Below are positions 54,369-64,000 of a DNA stretch of 64,000 bases, in pieces. The stretch lies in the NCBI GenBank assembly GCA_951813395.1, contig OX638356.1, positions 1,157,340-1,221,339 of the forward strand, in the 5' to 3' direction. The translations under genes and the position numbers were made by a program. The stretch is from Longimicrobiales bacterium. Lineage in GTDB: Bacteria; Gemmatimonadota; Gemmatimonadetes; Longimicrobiales; Gaopeijiaceae. The notes below the pieces were generated by a model. The model saw only the letters and a list, made by a program, of their open reading frames with translations. It was not told where the DNA came from and did not search any database. How positions within the stretch are numbered: the stretch's first letter is position 1; every line of letters starts with the position of its first letter.

Positions 54369-55753
54369 CGCAACCCGCGTCGCGGCCCGTGCGCGGGTCG
54401 CGTATCCACCAGGTCCGGCGGGAAGTCGACGCCTGCTCACCGGAGGCGCTGCTTTCCGCGGGCGCCGGTGGAGCCAGAGGCTTCTGGGCGCTGGGCGACC
54501 GCTGGATTGCCCATGCCGGGGTTGTCGCGGAGATCTCCGTCCCCGGGCGCGTTGCGGGGTCCACCGGGGAGTGCCGTTTCGAGGCGGTGCAGGACCAGGC
54601 TGCCGAGCTGTTCGGCGGCATCGACGGCTACGAGCGTTCGCGCGTGTTCGGCGGCTTCGCGTTCGCGCCCCGAAAGAGCGGCGATCGCATGTGGGCATCG
54701 TTCCCCCCGGCGCTGTTTCACCTTCCCGAGGCGGAGCTGGAGCACAATCCGGTCACGCGGCAGTGCACCCTGGTGGTCCGCGCGCGGGACAAGGCAGGGG
54801 CGCGGCGCAGTTGGGATGCATGGGCGCGGGCCATGGGTGCCGGGGCGCTCTCGCGCTCCGCCCGCCGGCGTCCGGTCGGGGCCGCGTCCGGCGCGAAGCT
54901 GGCCGCGCCGAACCTGGAACGCGCCATCTGGAACCGGATGGTGTCGGCAACCCTGCGCCGGATCAGGGACGGCGAGGCCGAAAAGGTCGTGCTCAGCCGG
55001 ACGATGGAAGTCGACCAGGCCCACCCGGTCGAACCCCTCGAACTGGTGATGGCTCTCTGGGAGGAGAACCATGGCAGTCACGTGTTCCTCTTCGAGCCCG
55101 GACCGGGTTCAGCCCTTTTGGGCGCGGCGCCCGAGACGATCGCGTCGGTCGTGAATGGTGTCGTGCGTTCAACGGCGGTGGCGGGCGCCATCGCAGTGGG
55201 CGCCGACTCGGTCGAGACCGCGCAGCTTGCCCGCGAACTCTACAACAGCGACAAGGACCGCGCCGAGCACGACTTTGTGGTACGGGACATGGTGGCAAGG
55301 CTGTCCGCGCTCGGGTGCACGGTGCGATGCGACGTGGCGCCTCACGTCCTGACGCTCGCGCGCATCCAGCACCTCGAGACCAAGATCGCCGCGAAGGTCC
55401 CGGACGCCCTGACCCTCCTGGACATTCTCGCGTCGCTGCACCCCACTCCGGCCGTGTGCGGCATGTCCCGCAACGTCGCGCGATCGATCCTCACGGAGAG
55501 CGAGGTGTTCGACCGCGGTTGGTACGCGGGGCCCGTCGGCTGGTTCGCGTCCGACGGCAAGGGCATCTTCGTGCCCGCGTTGCGTTCGGCTGTGGGTACC
55601 GGTTCACGCTGGCGGCTCTTCGCGGGCGCCGGGATCGTGGCGGGGTCGGAGCCCGCCCTCGAATGGGAGGAGACGGAACTCAAGTTCCAGCCGGTGCTCC
55701 GGGCGATGGCGCGTGCGGGAATCGCCGCCGGGGCCGCCACCGGCTCGGGGTGA
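54365..55753 (+). CDS. menF: Isochorismate synthase, menaquinone type
   Basis: A 462-residue cytoplasmic enzyme converting chorismate to isochorismate, the first committed step to menaquinone. The chorismate-binding domain shows GEAEKVVLSRTMEV with the conserved lysine, FLFEPGPGSALLGAAPE, STAVAGAIAVGAD, the HLETKIAAKV metal/chorismate segment, LHPTPAVCGM, and GWYAGPVGWF near the end. The start is a TTG at 54365 that overlaps the lipoprotein stop (TTGA); a GTG at 54389 is the alternative. It precedes menD by seven bases. Confidence 0.9.
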   Translation: MTQPASRPVRGSRIHQVRREVDACSPEALLSAGAGGARGFWALGDRWIAHAGVVAEISVPGRVAGSTGECRFEAVQDQAAELFGGIDGYERSRVFGGFAFAPRKSGDRMWASFPPALFHLPEAELEHNPVTRQCTLVVRARDKAGARRSWDAWARAMGAGALSRSARRRPVGAASGAKLAAPNLERAIWNRMVSATLRRIRDGEAEKVVLSRTMEVDQAHPVEPLELVMALWEENHGSHVFLFEPGPGSALLGAAPETIASVVNGVVRSTAVAGAIAVGADSVETAQLARELYNSDKDRAEHDFVVRDMVARLSALGCTVRCDVAPHVLTLARIQHLETKIAAKVPDALTLLDILASLHPTPAVCGMSRNVARSILTESEVFDRGWYAGPVGWFASDGKGIFVPALRSAVGTGSRWRLFAGAGIVAGSEPALEWEETELKFQPVLRAMARAGIAAGAATGSG

Positions 55754-55760
55754 GCGCGGC

Positions 55761-57616
55761 GTGACCGGCGGGGAACTCAACCTCGCGTGGGCACAGGCCA
55801 TATTCAGCACGCTCGCCGAGTACGGCGTGGAAGAGGTGGAGATCGTGCCCGGTTCCCGGTCGGCGCCGCTCGTCCTCGCGGCTCGCTCACTCCCCGCCAT
55901 GCGGGCCCGCGTGCACATGGACGAGCGTTCAGCGGGCTACTTCGCGGCCGGATACGCGCGGACCCACCTGGGGCCGGCGGCGGTGGTCACGACTTCGGGT
56001 ACGGCGGTGGGCAACCTGTTGCCGGCCGTGATCGAGGCCGATCAGTCCGATCTTCCGCTGGTCCTGGTCACGGCCGACCGTCCGCCCGGGATGCGCGGGG
56101 CAGACGCCAATCAGACGATCCTTCAGCCCGGGATCTTCGGTGACCGCGTGCGCTTCGAGGCGGACCTGCCGCTCCCGTCGCAGGGCGAACTGCAGAGCAC
56201 GGGCCCCCGTTCGATGATCGACACGGTGCGCACGGCGGCCCGGCACGCCCTGGGTCCGCCGGGCGGGCCCGTCCACCTCAACGTGCCGTTCGACAAGCCC
56301 CTCCAGCCGGAGTCCGTGGAGGGGATCGCGTTGCGGGGTCCGGGCGACGAAGGCCCCCGGCCCTCGGAATCCGAGTTGGCGCGCGTCGCGGAGGCAGAGG
56401 CGGCCGAGCCCGGCTCGTGGCGGCCCCGCCCGAGCGGTCGCGTACGGGGGTCCGACCGCGACACGCTGGTCGGACGGTGGCTGGGGGCCGCCCGCCGTCC
56501 CCTGCTCGTCGCGGGGCCGGTGTGCGACCCCGGACTCGACGGGCCGGCGGTGGTGCGGTGCGCCGTGCACCGGAACATTCCCGCGCTGGCGGATCCGCTC
56601 TCCGGCGCGCGCTTCGCAGTCGGCATGGACGAGGCCGGCGACGCGCCCATTCTGGGTGCGTACGACCATTTCCTGCGCGTTCGCGAGGCGGTCGAGAGCC
56701 TGGAGCCCGACCTGATCATCCGGGTGGGCCGCACGCCGACCTCGGGGGTCCTCGAAGCGGCCCTGGCAACGTGGAAGCACGCGACGCACATCGTGATCGA
56801 CGACGGGACGCACCGCAAGGACTACCAGGGTCTGGCGGACCACTATGTGCACGCTCCGGCGTCGCGCGTACTCGATCGTCTGGCGCGTGACGACGGCGAT
56901 GGCGACGGTGCCGGGCCGCCCGCCTCCTCGCTGCTCCGCTGGACGCGCCGCTGGATGGAGATCGAGGCGGCTGCCTGGGAGGCCGTCGAGGCGGGCGCCG
57001 CCGACGCGGACAACGAGGGCGCCTACGCGGCGGCGGCGATTCGGGCCCTGCCCTCGGGCGCGACCCTGTTCGTCTCGTCGTCCATGCCGGTCCGCGACGT
57101 GGACGCCTACGGCCGCCCCGCCACGCGCGGCCTTCAGGTCCTCGGCAACCGGGGTGCGAGCGGAATCGACGGCATCGTCTCGTCGGCGCTCGGGTGCGCC
57201 GCCGGGGGCGCCGGTCCCGTGGTCGCGCTGGTCGGCGATCTCGCCTTCTACCACGACATGAACGGCCTCCTCGCGGCCCGCGACCGGGACCTCAACGTCG
57301 TGTTCGTCTTGGTCGACAACGACGGAGGCGGCATCTTTCACATGCTTCCGATCCGCGACCTCGAGCCGGTATTCACGCCCTACTTCGCGACGCCGCACGG
57401 GCTCGACTTCCGGCACGCGGCACGGATGTACGGTCTGCCCTTCACGGACGCGGCGAGCCCGCAGGAGCTGGAGGAGGCAGTCGCGTCGGCCGTGGGGCGG
57501 CGGGGAGCAGAGGTGATCCGGGTGCGAACCGACCGCGAACGAAACCGGCGGAGCCACCGCCGTGTCCAGGCGGAGGCGGCCCGGAGCGTGAACGAGCTCT
57601 TGAACCGGGAGATGCA

Positions 57617-57620
<4 letters not shown>
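55761..57620 (+). CDS. menD: SEPHCHC synthase, thiamine-diphosphate enzyme
   Basis: A 619-residue enzyme adding the succinyl-semialdehyde unit from 2-oxoglutarate to isochorismate. MenD-specific patterns are [18 protein letters not shown] near residue 28, [36 protein letters not shown] and [11 protein letters not shown]. The ThDP/Mg2+ motif starts [13 protein letters not shown] and ends with the [11 protein letters not shown] segment. GTG at 55761 gives the expected N-terminus. Its stop overlaps the menB ATG. Somewhat longer than the typical ~550-580 residues because of an acidic insert near 200-230. Confidence 0.93.
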
Positions 57621-58449
<829 letters not shown>

Positions 58450-58456
<7 letters not shown>

Positions 58457-59364
58457 CGGTTACCCGCACCAAGGCCTGGATCCTCGCCACCCGGCCGCGC
58501 ACGCTCACGGCGGCGTCCGCTCCGGTCGTCGCGGGCACGGGCTTCGCGGCCGCGCACGGCCAGTTCGCCGCGGGACCGGCCGTGGCCGCGCTGGCGGGCG
58601 GCCTCCTAATCCAGATCGCGACCAACCTGGCCAACGACTACTACGATTTCTTCAAGGGCAGCGATACCGCCGAGCGGCTCGGGCCCGTCCGCGTCACCCA
58701 GGCGGGCCTGCTGTCGCCCGAGTCGGTGTGGCGCGGCATGGCGCTGACGATGGTGGCGGCCTTTCTGATCGGCGTGTACCTGGTTGCGGTCGGCGGGTGG
58801 CCCGTGGCGGTCATCGGGCTGCTGTCGCTGGCGTTCGCCGTCGGGTACACGGGGGGGCCGTATCCGCTATCCTATCACGGTCTAGGGGACGTGGGCGTCT
58901 TCATCTTCTTCGGGCTCGCCGCCACCGCGGGGACGTACTACGTGCAGGCCCTCGCCTGGTCGGCCGACGCGATCGTCGCCGGGGTGGGGATGGGGGCCTT
59001 CAGCACGGCGATCCTGGTCGTGAACAACCACCGTGACCGCGAGACCGACGCCGCTGCCGGGAAGCGCACCCTTGCCGTGCGGTTCGGCGACCGCTTCAGC
59101 GTGGCGCAGTACTTCGCGTGCCTGGCGGTAGCGGCCGCCGTGCCGATTGCCGGCATTGCCGCGATGGGGTGGTCGCCGTGGACGCTCCTGTCGCTGGCCG
59201 GGTGGCTGCCGTGCATTCCGGCCGGGTCGCGGGTCGTGGCCGTGCTCGGCGATCCCGGCGGCGTGGACCGGCGCACCCTGAACCCCGCGCTGGGACAGAC
59301 CGCCCGAGGCGTCGCGTTCTACGGGGCCGGGCTCGCGGTCGGCATCCTCCTTGGAACGCCTTGA
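58450..59364 (+). CDS. menA: 1,4-dihydroxy-2-naphthoate polyprenyltransferase
   Basis: A 304-residue integral membrane UbiA-family enzyme that prenylates DHNA. The Mg2+-diphosphate motif is [11 protein letters not shown] (about residues 61-71) and the second aspartate-rich motif is NNHRDRETD. About eight or nine hydrophobic segments are visible. ATG at 58450 overlaps the menB end by seven bases; a GTG one codon later would give a GTGA overlap. The product of MenA is demethylmenaquinone; the MenG/UbiE methylase is not in this window. Confidence 0.93.
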
Positions 59365-60755
59365 CCCCCGCAAGCGATCTTGCGCGGCGGGCCGCAACCA
59401 CTCCCGACGCCACCGCGCTGACCCGGGATGGCGGACGCCTCACCTTCGCCGAGCTTGACGAGGCCGCAACCGGCTGGTCGAACCGCATCCGCGATGCCCG
59501 CGTGCCGCCCCGCTCCTTCGTCACGCTGTGCCTCACGCCCGGCCCACAGGCGATCGCCGCGCTGTTCGGAGCGTGGAGGAGCGACTGCATCGCAATGCCG
59601 CTGCATGAAGGCCTTACTGATGCCGAGGTCGCGCATGCCCATCGAATTGTCAACCCTGCTTTACATATTGACAACTCCGGTTTCCATTTTCCGGGCCGTG
59701 ACGCGACCGTGCGGCCCGATGTGCCGTCCCACGTTGTCGCCTTCCTGCTCACCTCGGGCTCCTCGGGCGCACCCAGGGCGATCGGCTTCGATCACGACGC
59801 CCTCGCCGCTTCGGCCGCGGCCGTCACCCGCCGGCTGGCCCTGACCTCGGACGACCGCTGGGGACTCTGCCTGTCCGTCGGGCACGTGGGCGGCATGTCG
59901 CTGGTGGTGCGGGCCGTGATGAACGGCTCGTCGGTCCGGCTCTGGCGGTCGTTCGACGAGAACGCGGTCGCCGGGGCCGTGCTCGCCGGAGACCTGACCC
60001 ACCTGGCGGTCGTCCCCGTCATGCTTCGCAGGATTCTGGCGCGTCTGACGGAGGCTCCCGAAACCCTGCGCTGCGTCCTCGTAGGGGGCGCAGCGGCGTC
60101 GCCAGCCCTCCTCGACCAGGCCTGGCGCGCAGGACTCCCGGTCGCCCCGACCTGGGGCATGACCGAAACCGCGTCGCAGGTCGCCACCGCGCCGCCCCAA
60201 CTGGCGCGCCGCTTTCCCGGCACGGTGGGCCGGCCGATCGCGGGCGTGGAGGTCCGTGCCGGTCGCGGGAACGTGCTGTCGGTTCGGGGACCCACGCTGG
60301 CGTCCGTGGCAATCCCCGGTCCGGGCTGTCCGGCCGAACCGCTGCGCGCGGGCCCCGCCGGCTGGTTTGTCACCAGGGACGTCGGCAGGGTCGATGACGA
60401 TGGGCTCGTCTGGATCGAGGGACGCGAGGACGCGATCATTGTGAGTGGGGGACTGAACGTGAGCCCCCGCGAGGTCGAGCGCCTGATCGAGACGCTCCCC
60501 GGGGTGGCCCGGGCGGTGGTGTTCGGCGCGCCGAGCGAAGAATGGGGCGAGGTGGTGGTAGCGGTGGTCGAGCCGGACGGGTCGGCGGGAGTGTCCGCCC
60601 CCGACATCGAGCGACACTGCCGCGCCCGTCTCGCGCGGGGCCGGTGGCCGAGGCGGATCGTCGTCGTGGACGAGTTGCCGCGGACCCGGACGGGCAAGGT
60701 GATGCGGGCGCGGGTGGCCGAACGATACGGCCCGGGATTGGAGACATGGACATGA
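59361..60755 (+). CDS. menE: O-succinylbenzoate-CoA ligase
   Basis: A 464-residue ANL-superfamily ligase activating O-succinylbenzoate with ATP and CoA. The P-loop-like A3 motif is LLTSGSSGAPRAIGF, the A5 motif is PTWGMTETASQV, and GREDAIIVSGGLNVSP and RTRTGKVMR (with the catalytic lysine) mark the C-terminal domain. The TTG at 59361 overlaps the menA stop (TTGA), the second TTG start of the operon. Pathway order would place it before MenB; the operon order is different. The gene that makes its substrate, menC, is missing here. Confidence 0.9.
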   Translation: MTPASDLARRAATTPDATALTRDGGRLTFAELDEAATGWSNRIRDARVPPRSFVTLCLTPGPQAIAALFGAWRSDCIAMPLHEGLTDAEVAHAHRIVNPALHIDNSGFHFPGRDATVRPDVPSHVVAFLLTSGSSGAPRAIGFDHDALAASAAAVTRRLALTSDDRWGLCLSVGHVGGMSLVVRAVMNGSSVRLWRSFDENAVAGAVLAGDLTHLAVVPVMLRRILARLTEAPETLRCVLVGGAAASPALLDQAWRAGLPVAPTWGMTETASQVATAPPQLARRFPGTVGRPIAGVEVRAGRGNVLSVRGPTLASVAIPGPGCPAEPLRAGPAGWFVTRDVGRVDDDGLVWIEGREDAIIVSGGLNVSPREVERLIETLPGVARAVVFGAPSEEWGEVVVAVVEPDGSAGVSAPDIERHCRARLARGRWPRRIVVVDELPRTRTGKVMRARVAERYGPGLETWT

Positions 60756-62020
60756 TCGACGAATTCCGCCGCCGAGGTCTCCTCGCGGACGCGACTGAGC
60801 ACGCGCCAGCCGCGCTCAACGCGGGACAGGTCACAGGCTACATCGGCTTCGACCCCACCGCCTCGTCGCTGCACGTCGGGTCCCTCGTCCCGATCATGGG
60901 GCTCGTCCACCTGCAACGGGCCGGCCACTGTCCGATCGCCCTGGTGGGCGGCGGCACGGGGCTGATCGGCGACCCCTCCGGCAAGGCGCAGGAACGCCTC
61001 CTCCTCGACCGGGCCCGGGCCGAAGAGAACGCCGAGGGGATTCGCAAACAGCTGGCGGCCTTCCTGGACTTCGATTCCCGCACCAACCCCGCCCGCATGG
61101 CGAACAACCTCGAATGGCTGGGCGAGCTCGGATTCGTCGACTTCCTGCGCGACATCGGCAAGCACTTCTCGGTCAACGCCATGCTGCGCAAGGAATCGGT
61201 CCGGCGGCGCCTCGCGGATGAGGAGTCCGGAATCTCGTTCACCGAATTCTCCTATCAGCTCCTTCAGTCCTACGACTTCTGGGAGCTCAATCGCCGCTAC
61301 GGCTGCACCCTGCAGATGGGCGGCTCGGACCAGTGGGGCAACATCACCGCAGGCATCGACCTGGTGCGGAGGCTCGGCGGGCCCCGCTGCCACGGGATCG
61401 TGTTCCCCCTGCTGACCGCCTCCGGGGGCGCGAAGTTCGGCAAGACGGAGGAGGGGACCGTATGGCTGGATCCCGACCGCACGTCACCCTACCGCTTCTA
61501 CCAGTTCTGGCTGAACGCCGAAGACGCCGACGTCATTCGCTACCTGCGCCTCTTCACCCTGCTCGGCGAACCCGACCTCGCGGCCCTCGAACACGCCGTC
61601 GCCGAGAGCCCGCATCGTCGGGACGCGCAGCGCCGGCTGGCCGCCGAGGTGACGCGCACCGTGCACGGAACCGATGGGCTGGAGCGCGCGGAGCGGGCGT
61701 CGCGGGTGCTGTTCGGCGGCAGCCTGGAGGGCCTGGGGGCTGCGGATATCGAGGAGATCTTCGCGGATGTGCCGTCGACCGGACTTGCGAGGTCCGCGCT
61801 GGATGGACCCGGCATCGAGTTGGCCGTGCTGATGGCGGATGCGGGCATGGCGGCGTCCCGCAGCGAGGCGCGGCGCCTCATCAGGGGCGGAGGGGTCTAC
61901 CTGAACGGCTCGCGTGCCACCGACACCGGCGTCCGCGTTGGCGCGGCGCATCCACTCCACGAGCGCTTCCTGGTCGTCAGGGTCGGCAAGAAGCGCTATT
62001 TCCTGGTGGAGCTCGATTAG
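60752..62020 (+). CDS. tyrS: Tyrosyl-tRNA synthetase
   Basis: A 422-residue class I aminoacyl-tRNA synthetase with a C-terminal S4 RNA-binding domain (SRSEARRLIRGGGVYLNG). The HIGH-type motif is LHVGSLVP (about residues 37-44), the tyrosine/ATP site includes GGSDQWGNITAG, and the KMSKS loop is KFGKT. ATG at 60752 overlaps the menE stop (ATGA) and has GGAG nine bases upstream; the ATG at 60746 is less well placed. Being co-translated with menaquinone genes is unusual for an essential synthetase. Confidence 0.95.
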   Translation: MIDEFRRRGLLADATEHAPAALNAGQVTGYIGFDPTASSLHVGSLVPIMGLVHLQRAGHCPIALVGGGTGLIGDPSGKAQERLLLDRARAEENAEGIRKQLAAFLDFDSRTNPARMANNLEWLGELGFVDFLRDIGKHFSVNAMLRKESVRRRLADEESGISFTEFSYQLLQSYDFWELNRRYGCTLQMGGSDQWGNITAGIDLVRRLGGPRCHGIVFPLLTASGGAKFGKTEEGTVWLDPDRTSPYRFYQFWLNAEDADVIRYLRLFTLLGEPDLAALEHAVAESPHRRDAQRRLAAEVTRTVHGTDGLERAERASRVLFGGSLEGLGAADIEEIFADVPSTGLARSALDGPGIELAVLMADAGMAASRSEARRLIRGGGVYLNGSRATDTGVRVGAAHPLHERFLVVRVGKKRYFLVELD

Positions 62021-62043
62021 CGGATGCTCGCGTTCGGCATCCG
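62021..62043 (+). terminator. Hairpin after tyrS
   Basis: Directly after the TAG, CGGATGC and GCATCCG form a perfect 7-base stem with a 9-base loop. No T-run follows. Its position at the end of a seven-gene unit suits a terminator. Confidence 0.5.
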
Positions 62044-62050
62044 ACGCGCC

Positions 62051-62064
62051 GTGTAGTATATTCG
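62051..62064 (+). promoter_or_regulatory. Promoter-like motif GTGTAGTATATTCG
   Basis: This AT-rich 14-mer lies 30 bases before the DUF5916 ATG. Its core TGTAGTATATT is identical to the one before the DUF4143 ATPase at 21.65 kb, and TATATTCG fits TAnnTTYG. Upstream is the tyrS terminator hairpin, so no normal minus-35 box is available. Confidence 0.4.
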
Positions 62065-62094
62065 GGCCAATCACACCTTCGAATGGTAGCCTGA

Positions 62095-64000
62095 ATGAGA
62101 AAAAGCCCAGAACGTTGTGTCCAGGACGGTGGTGGCACCGCCGTGTTTGCGTGGGTTCCCCGGTGCGCCTGCGTGATGGCCGCGCTGCTTGCCGCGGCTC
62201 CCCTCTTCGCCCAGGACTCCGAGTCCGGCACCGCCGCCGGCGGTGCGGCCGGAACCCTGCCCGCGACCGCCACGGCCGTCGAGGTCACCGAATCCCCGAC
62301 CGTGGACGGGCGGCTCGATGAATCCGTCTGGCGACAGGCGGGGGCCATGACCGGCTTCACCCAGCGCGTGCCCTTCGACGGACAGGCCGCCAGCGAGCGC
62401 ACCGAAGTCCGCGTGATCTTTGACGACCAGGCGCTCTACATCGGCGTCTGGGCCTTCGACAGCCGGGCTGACGCCATCACCTACGGCGAACGCATTCGCG
62501 ACTACGAAGTCAACCAGAGCGATGCCGTCGTCTTCGTGCTCGACACCTACAACGACGACCAGAACGGCTTCGTCTTCGGGACCACCCCGACCGGCATCGA
62601 ATACGACGGTCAGGTCGCGAACGAAGGGCGCGGGGGAGGCCGCTTCCAGGGGGGCGGATTCAACTCGCGGCAGCGCTTTCAGTCCGGGTCAGGCGGCGGT
62701 TTCAACAAGAACTGGGACGGAAGCTGGACGGTCGCCACCACCACCGACGACGAAGGCTGGTACGCCGAATTCCGCATCCCCTTCAACACGCTGCGGTACG
62801 GGAACGACAACGCGACCTGGGGCTTCAACGTCAATCGCCGCATTCGGCGGCTCAACGAGGAGTCGTTCTGGACCCCGGTTCCGCGCGAATTCAACCTCTA
62901 CCGCCTGAACTACGCGGGCGACCTGGAGGGACTCAGGCCGCCGCTTCGGCGCCTGGCCACCGTGACCCCGTACATGCTGGGCTCCACCGGGCGCGACTAC
63001 ACCACCGCCACCAGCTTCTCCCGTGACGGCAACCTCGGCGGCGAGGTGAAGTTCCAGGTCACGCAGGGCCTCACGCTGGACGTCACCTACAACACCGACT
63101 TCGCCCAGGTCGAGGTCGACGACCAGCAGCTCAACCTGACCCGCTTCTCGCTCGACTTCCCGGAAAAGCGGCCGTTCTTCCTCGAGAACGCCGGCTTCTT
63201 CAACGTCGGCGGAGGCGGTGCCGATCTCTTCTTCAGCCGCCGGATCGGGATTGCGAGCGGGCAGCCCGTGCCGATCCGGGGCGGGGCACGGCTCTCGGGA
63301 CGCGCCGCCGGGCTGAACGTCGGGCTCCTGCACATCCAGACCGACGCGGCCACCAGCCTGGCCGACGCGCACGGCTATTCCGTGGCTCGGCTGGCCAGGG
63401 AACTGCCCAACCGCTCGCGCATCGGGGGGCTGTTCGTCAACAAGAGCGGCCCCGACGGCGACTTCAACCGCACCTACGCGGCCGATGTCTCGGTGGGGGT
63501 CGGCGAGGCACTGACCTTCGGCAGCTTCGTCGCCCAGACCGACGACCCCGGATCGATCGACAACGAGTACGCCTGGGACTTCTCGGGCAACTGGAGCAGC
63601 CGGAGTGTGACCGTCACGGCCCAGGTCCGCGAGATCGGCGAAGGCTTCAACCCGGAGGTCGGGTTCCTGCCCAGACGCGGATATCGGTACTACCAGTACC
63701 ACACCATGTACAAGATCCGGCCGTCGTGGCTGCGGGAGATCCGGCCGCACGTTTCGTTCTACACCTACAACAGCCGCAAGACCGGCGTCGAGCACGGCTT
63801 CCAGGAATCCGCCCGCCTGCACATCGATTCGCACTGGGAGTGGCCCTCGGGCGCGCAGATCCACACGGGTGCGAACCTCAACACCGAGGGCATCTACGCT
63901 CCGTTCGAGATTTTCGGCACGGGGGTGGTCGTGCCGGAGGGGACCTACAGCGGCTGGGAGTCACAGCTCGTCTTCAACAGCAACCCGGCGGCCAGGTTCT
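62095..64000 (+). CDS. DUF5916 / CBM9-like outer-membrane protein, 3' end beyond window
   Basis: The frame runs off the right edge after about 635 codons. A signal peptide (cleavage near LFAQDS) is followed by a carbohydrate-binding-family-9-like domain (TESPTVDGRLDESVWRQAG, with RVIFDDQALYIGVWAFDS) and then the DUF5916 region, a predicted outer-membrane beta-barrel (FQVTQGLTLDVTYNTDFAQVE, RFSLDFPEKRPFFLENAGFF). Gly/Phe/Arg-rich loops lie near 175-205. These proteins are common in Gemmatimonadota and Bacteroidota; their function is unknown. No Shine-Dalgarno is evident; the ATG at 62095 fits the signal peptide. Confidence 0.82.
   Translation, partial: MRKSPERCVQDGGGTAVFAWVPRCACVMAALLAAAPLFAQDSESGTAAGGAAGTLPATATAVEVTESPTVDGRLDESVWRQAGAMTGFTQRVPFDGQAASERTEVRVIFDDQALYIGVWAFDSRADAITYGERIRDYEVNQSDAVVFVLDTYNDDQNGFVFGTTPTGIEYDGQVANEGRGGGRFQGGGFNSRQRFQSGSGGGFNKNWDGSWTVATTTDDEGWYAEFRIPFNTLRYGNDNATWGFNVNRRIRRLNEESFWTPVPREFNLYRLNYAGDLEGLRPPLRRLATVTPYMLGSTGRDYTTATSFSRDGNLGGEVKFQVTQGLTLDVTYNTDFAQVEVDDQQLNLTRFSLDFPEKRPFFLENAGFFNVGGGGADLFFSRRIGIASGQPVPIRGGARLSGRAAGLNVGLLHIQTDAATSLADAHGYSVARLARELPNRSRIGGLFVNKSGPDGDFNRTYAADVSVGVGEALTFGSFVAQTDDPGSIDNEYAWDFSGNWSSRSVTVTAQVREIGEGFNPEVGFLPRRGYRYYQYHTMYKIRPSWLREIRPHVSFYTYNSRKTGVEHGFQESARLHIDSHWEWPSGAQIHTGANLNTEGIYAPFEIFGTGVVVPEGTYSGWESQLVFNSNPAARF

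Overview
The window is GC-rich DNA, roughly two-thirds G+C by eye (not counted), densely packed on both strands. The gene families point to Gemmatimonadota: a SusC/SusD outer-membrane pair, a VPS10/BNR-repeat protein, several secreted six-bladed beta-propeller lipoproteins, a DUF5916 outer-membrane protein, lipoproteins with Ig-like domains, a set of exported peptidases and amidohydrolases, and both polyphosphate kinase families. This assignment is an inference from gene content. I found no rRNA, no tRNA with a convincing cloverleaf, and no CRISPR array.

Layout. 1-3.3 kb: the tail of a probable molybdopterin oxidoreductase, its TorD-type chaperone, a SulP anion transporter whose start overlaps the chaperone stop, and a secreted cupin. 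3.3-4.6 kb: a decayed SulP remnant and an atypical MurB. 4.7-6.5 kb: a compact cobalt-type nitrile hydratase cassette (alpha, beta, activator) with a histidine-rich alpha N-terminus. 6.5-17.3 kb: gamma-glutamyltransferase, propeller protein, DDAH-like enzyme, M20 peptidase, PPK2, SixA, beta-lactamase-fold hydrolase and P450, with two copies of a previously unannotated-looking terminal-inverted-repeat element. 17.4-33 kb: VOC protein, D-aminoacylase-type hydrolase, GNAT, DUF4143 ATPase, class I aldolase, SusC/SusD, VPS10-type and LVIVD proteins. 33-42.6 kb is the scarred part: asd, an IS3-family element lying inside a propeller gene, IS21-like terminal repeats with no transposase, a second DUF4143 ATPase without a normal start codon, a DUF1499 remnant and an internally deleted D-aminoacylase. 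42.7-53.7 kb: sirtuin, MetY, an amidating-lyase-like NHL protein, an NAD-salvage operon (lipoprotein, NAPRT, nicotinamidase, metallopeptidase-like lipoprotein), then ppk1 coupled to an amidohydrolase. 53.9-62 kb: a tightly coupled menaquinone operon (lipoprotein, menF, menD, menB, menA, menE) running into tyrS. 62.1 kb to the end: an incomplete DUF5916 gene.

How it works together. The cell appears to respire through menaquinone, store polyphosphate (PPK1 plus PPK2), recycle nicotinamide or nicotinate to NAD, and degrade peptides, acylated D-amino acids and glutathione-like compounds outside the cytoplasm. Translational coupling is pervasive: ATGA, GTGA, TTGA or TGATG stop/start overlaps join genes in the nitrile hydratase, men, NAD-salvage and ppk1 units, and this pattern decided several of the starts given here. 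The most novel-looking items are the paired inverted-repeat elements at 11178-11279 and 15595-15839, and two short AT-rich motifs shared between distant upstream regions.
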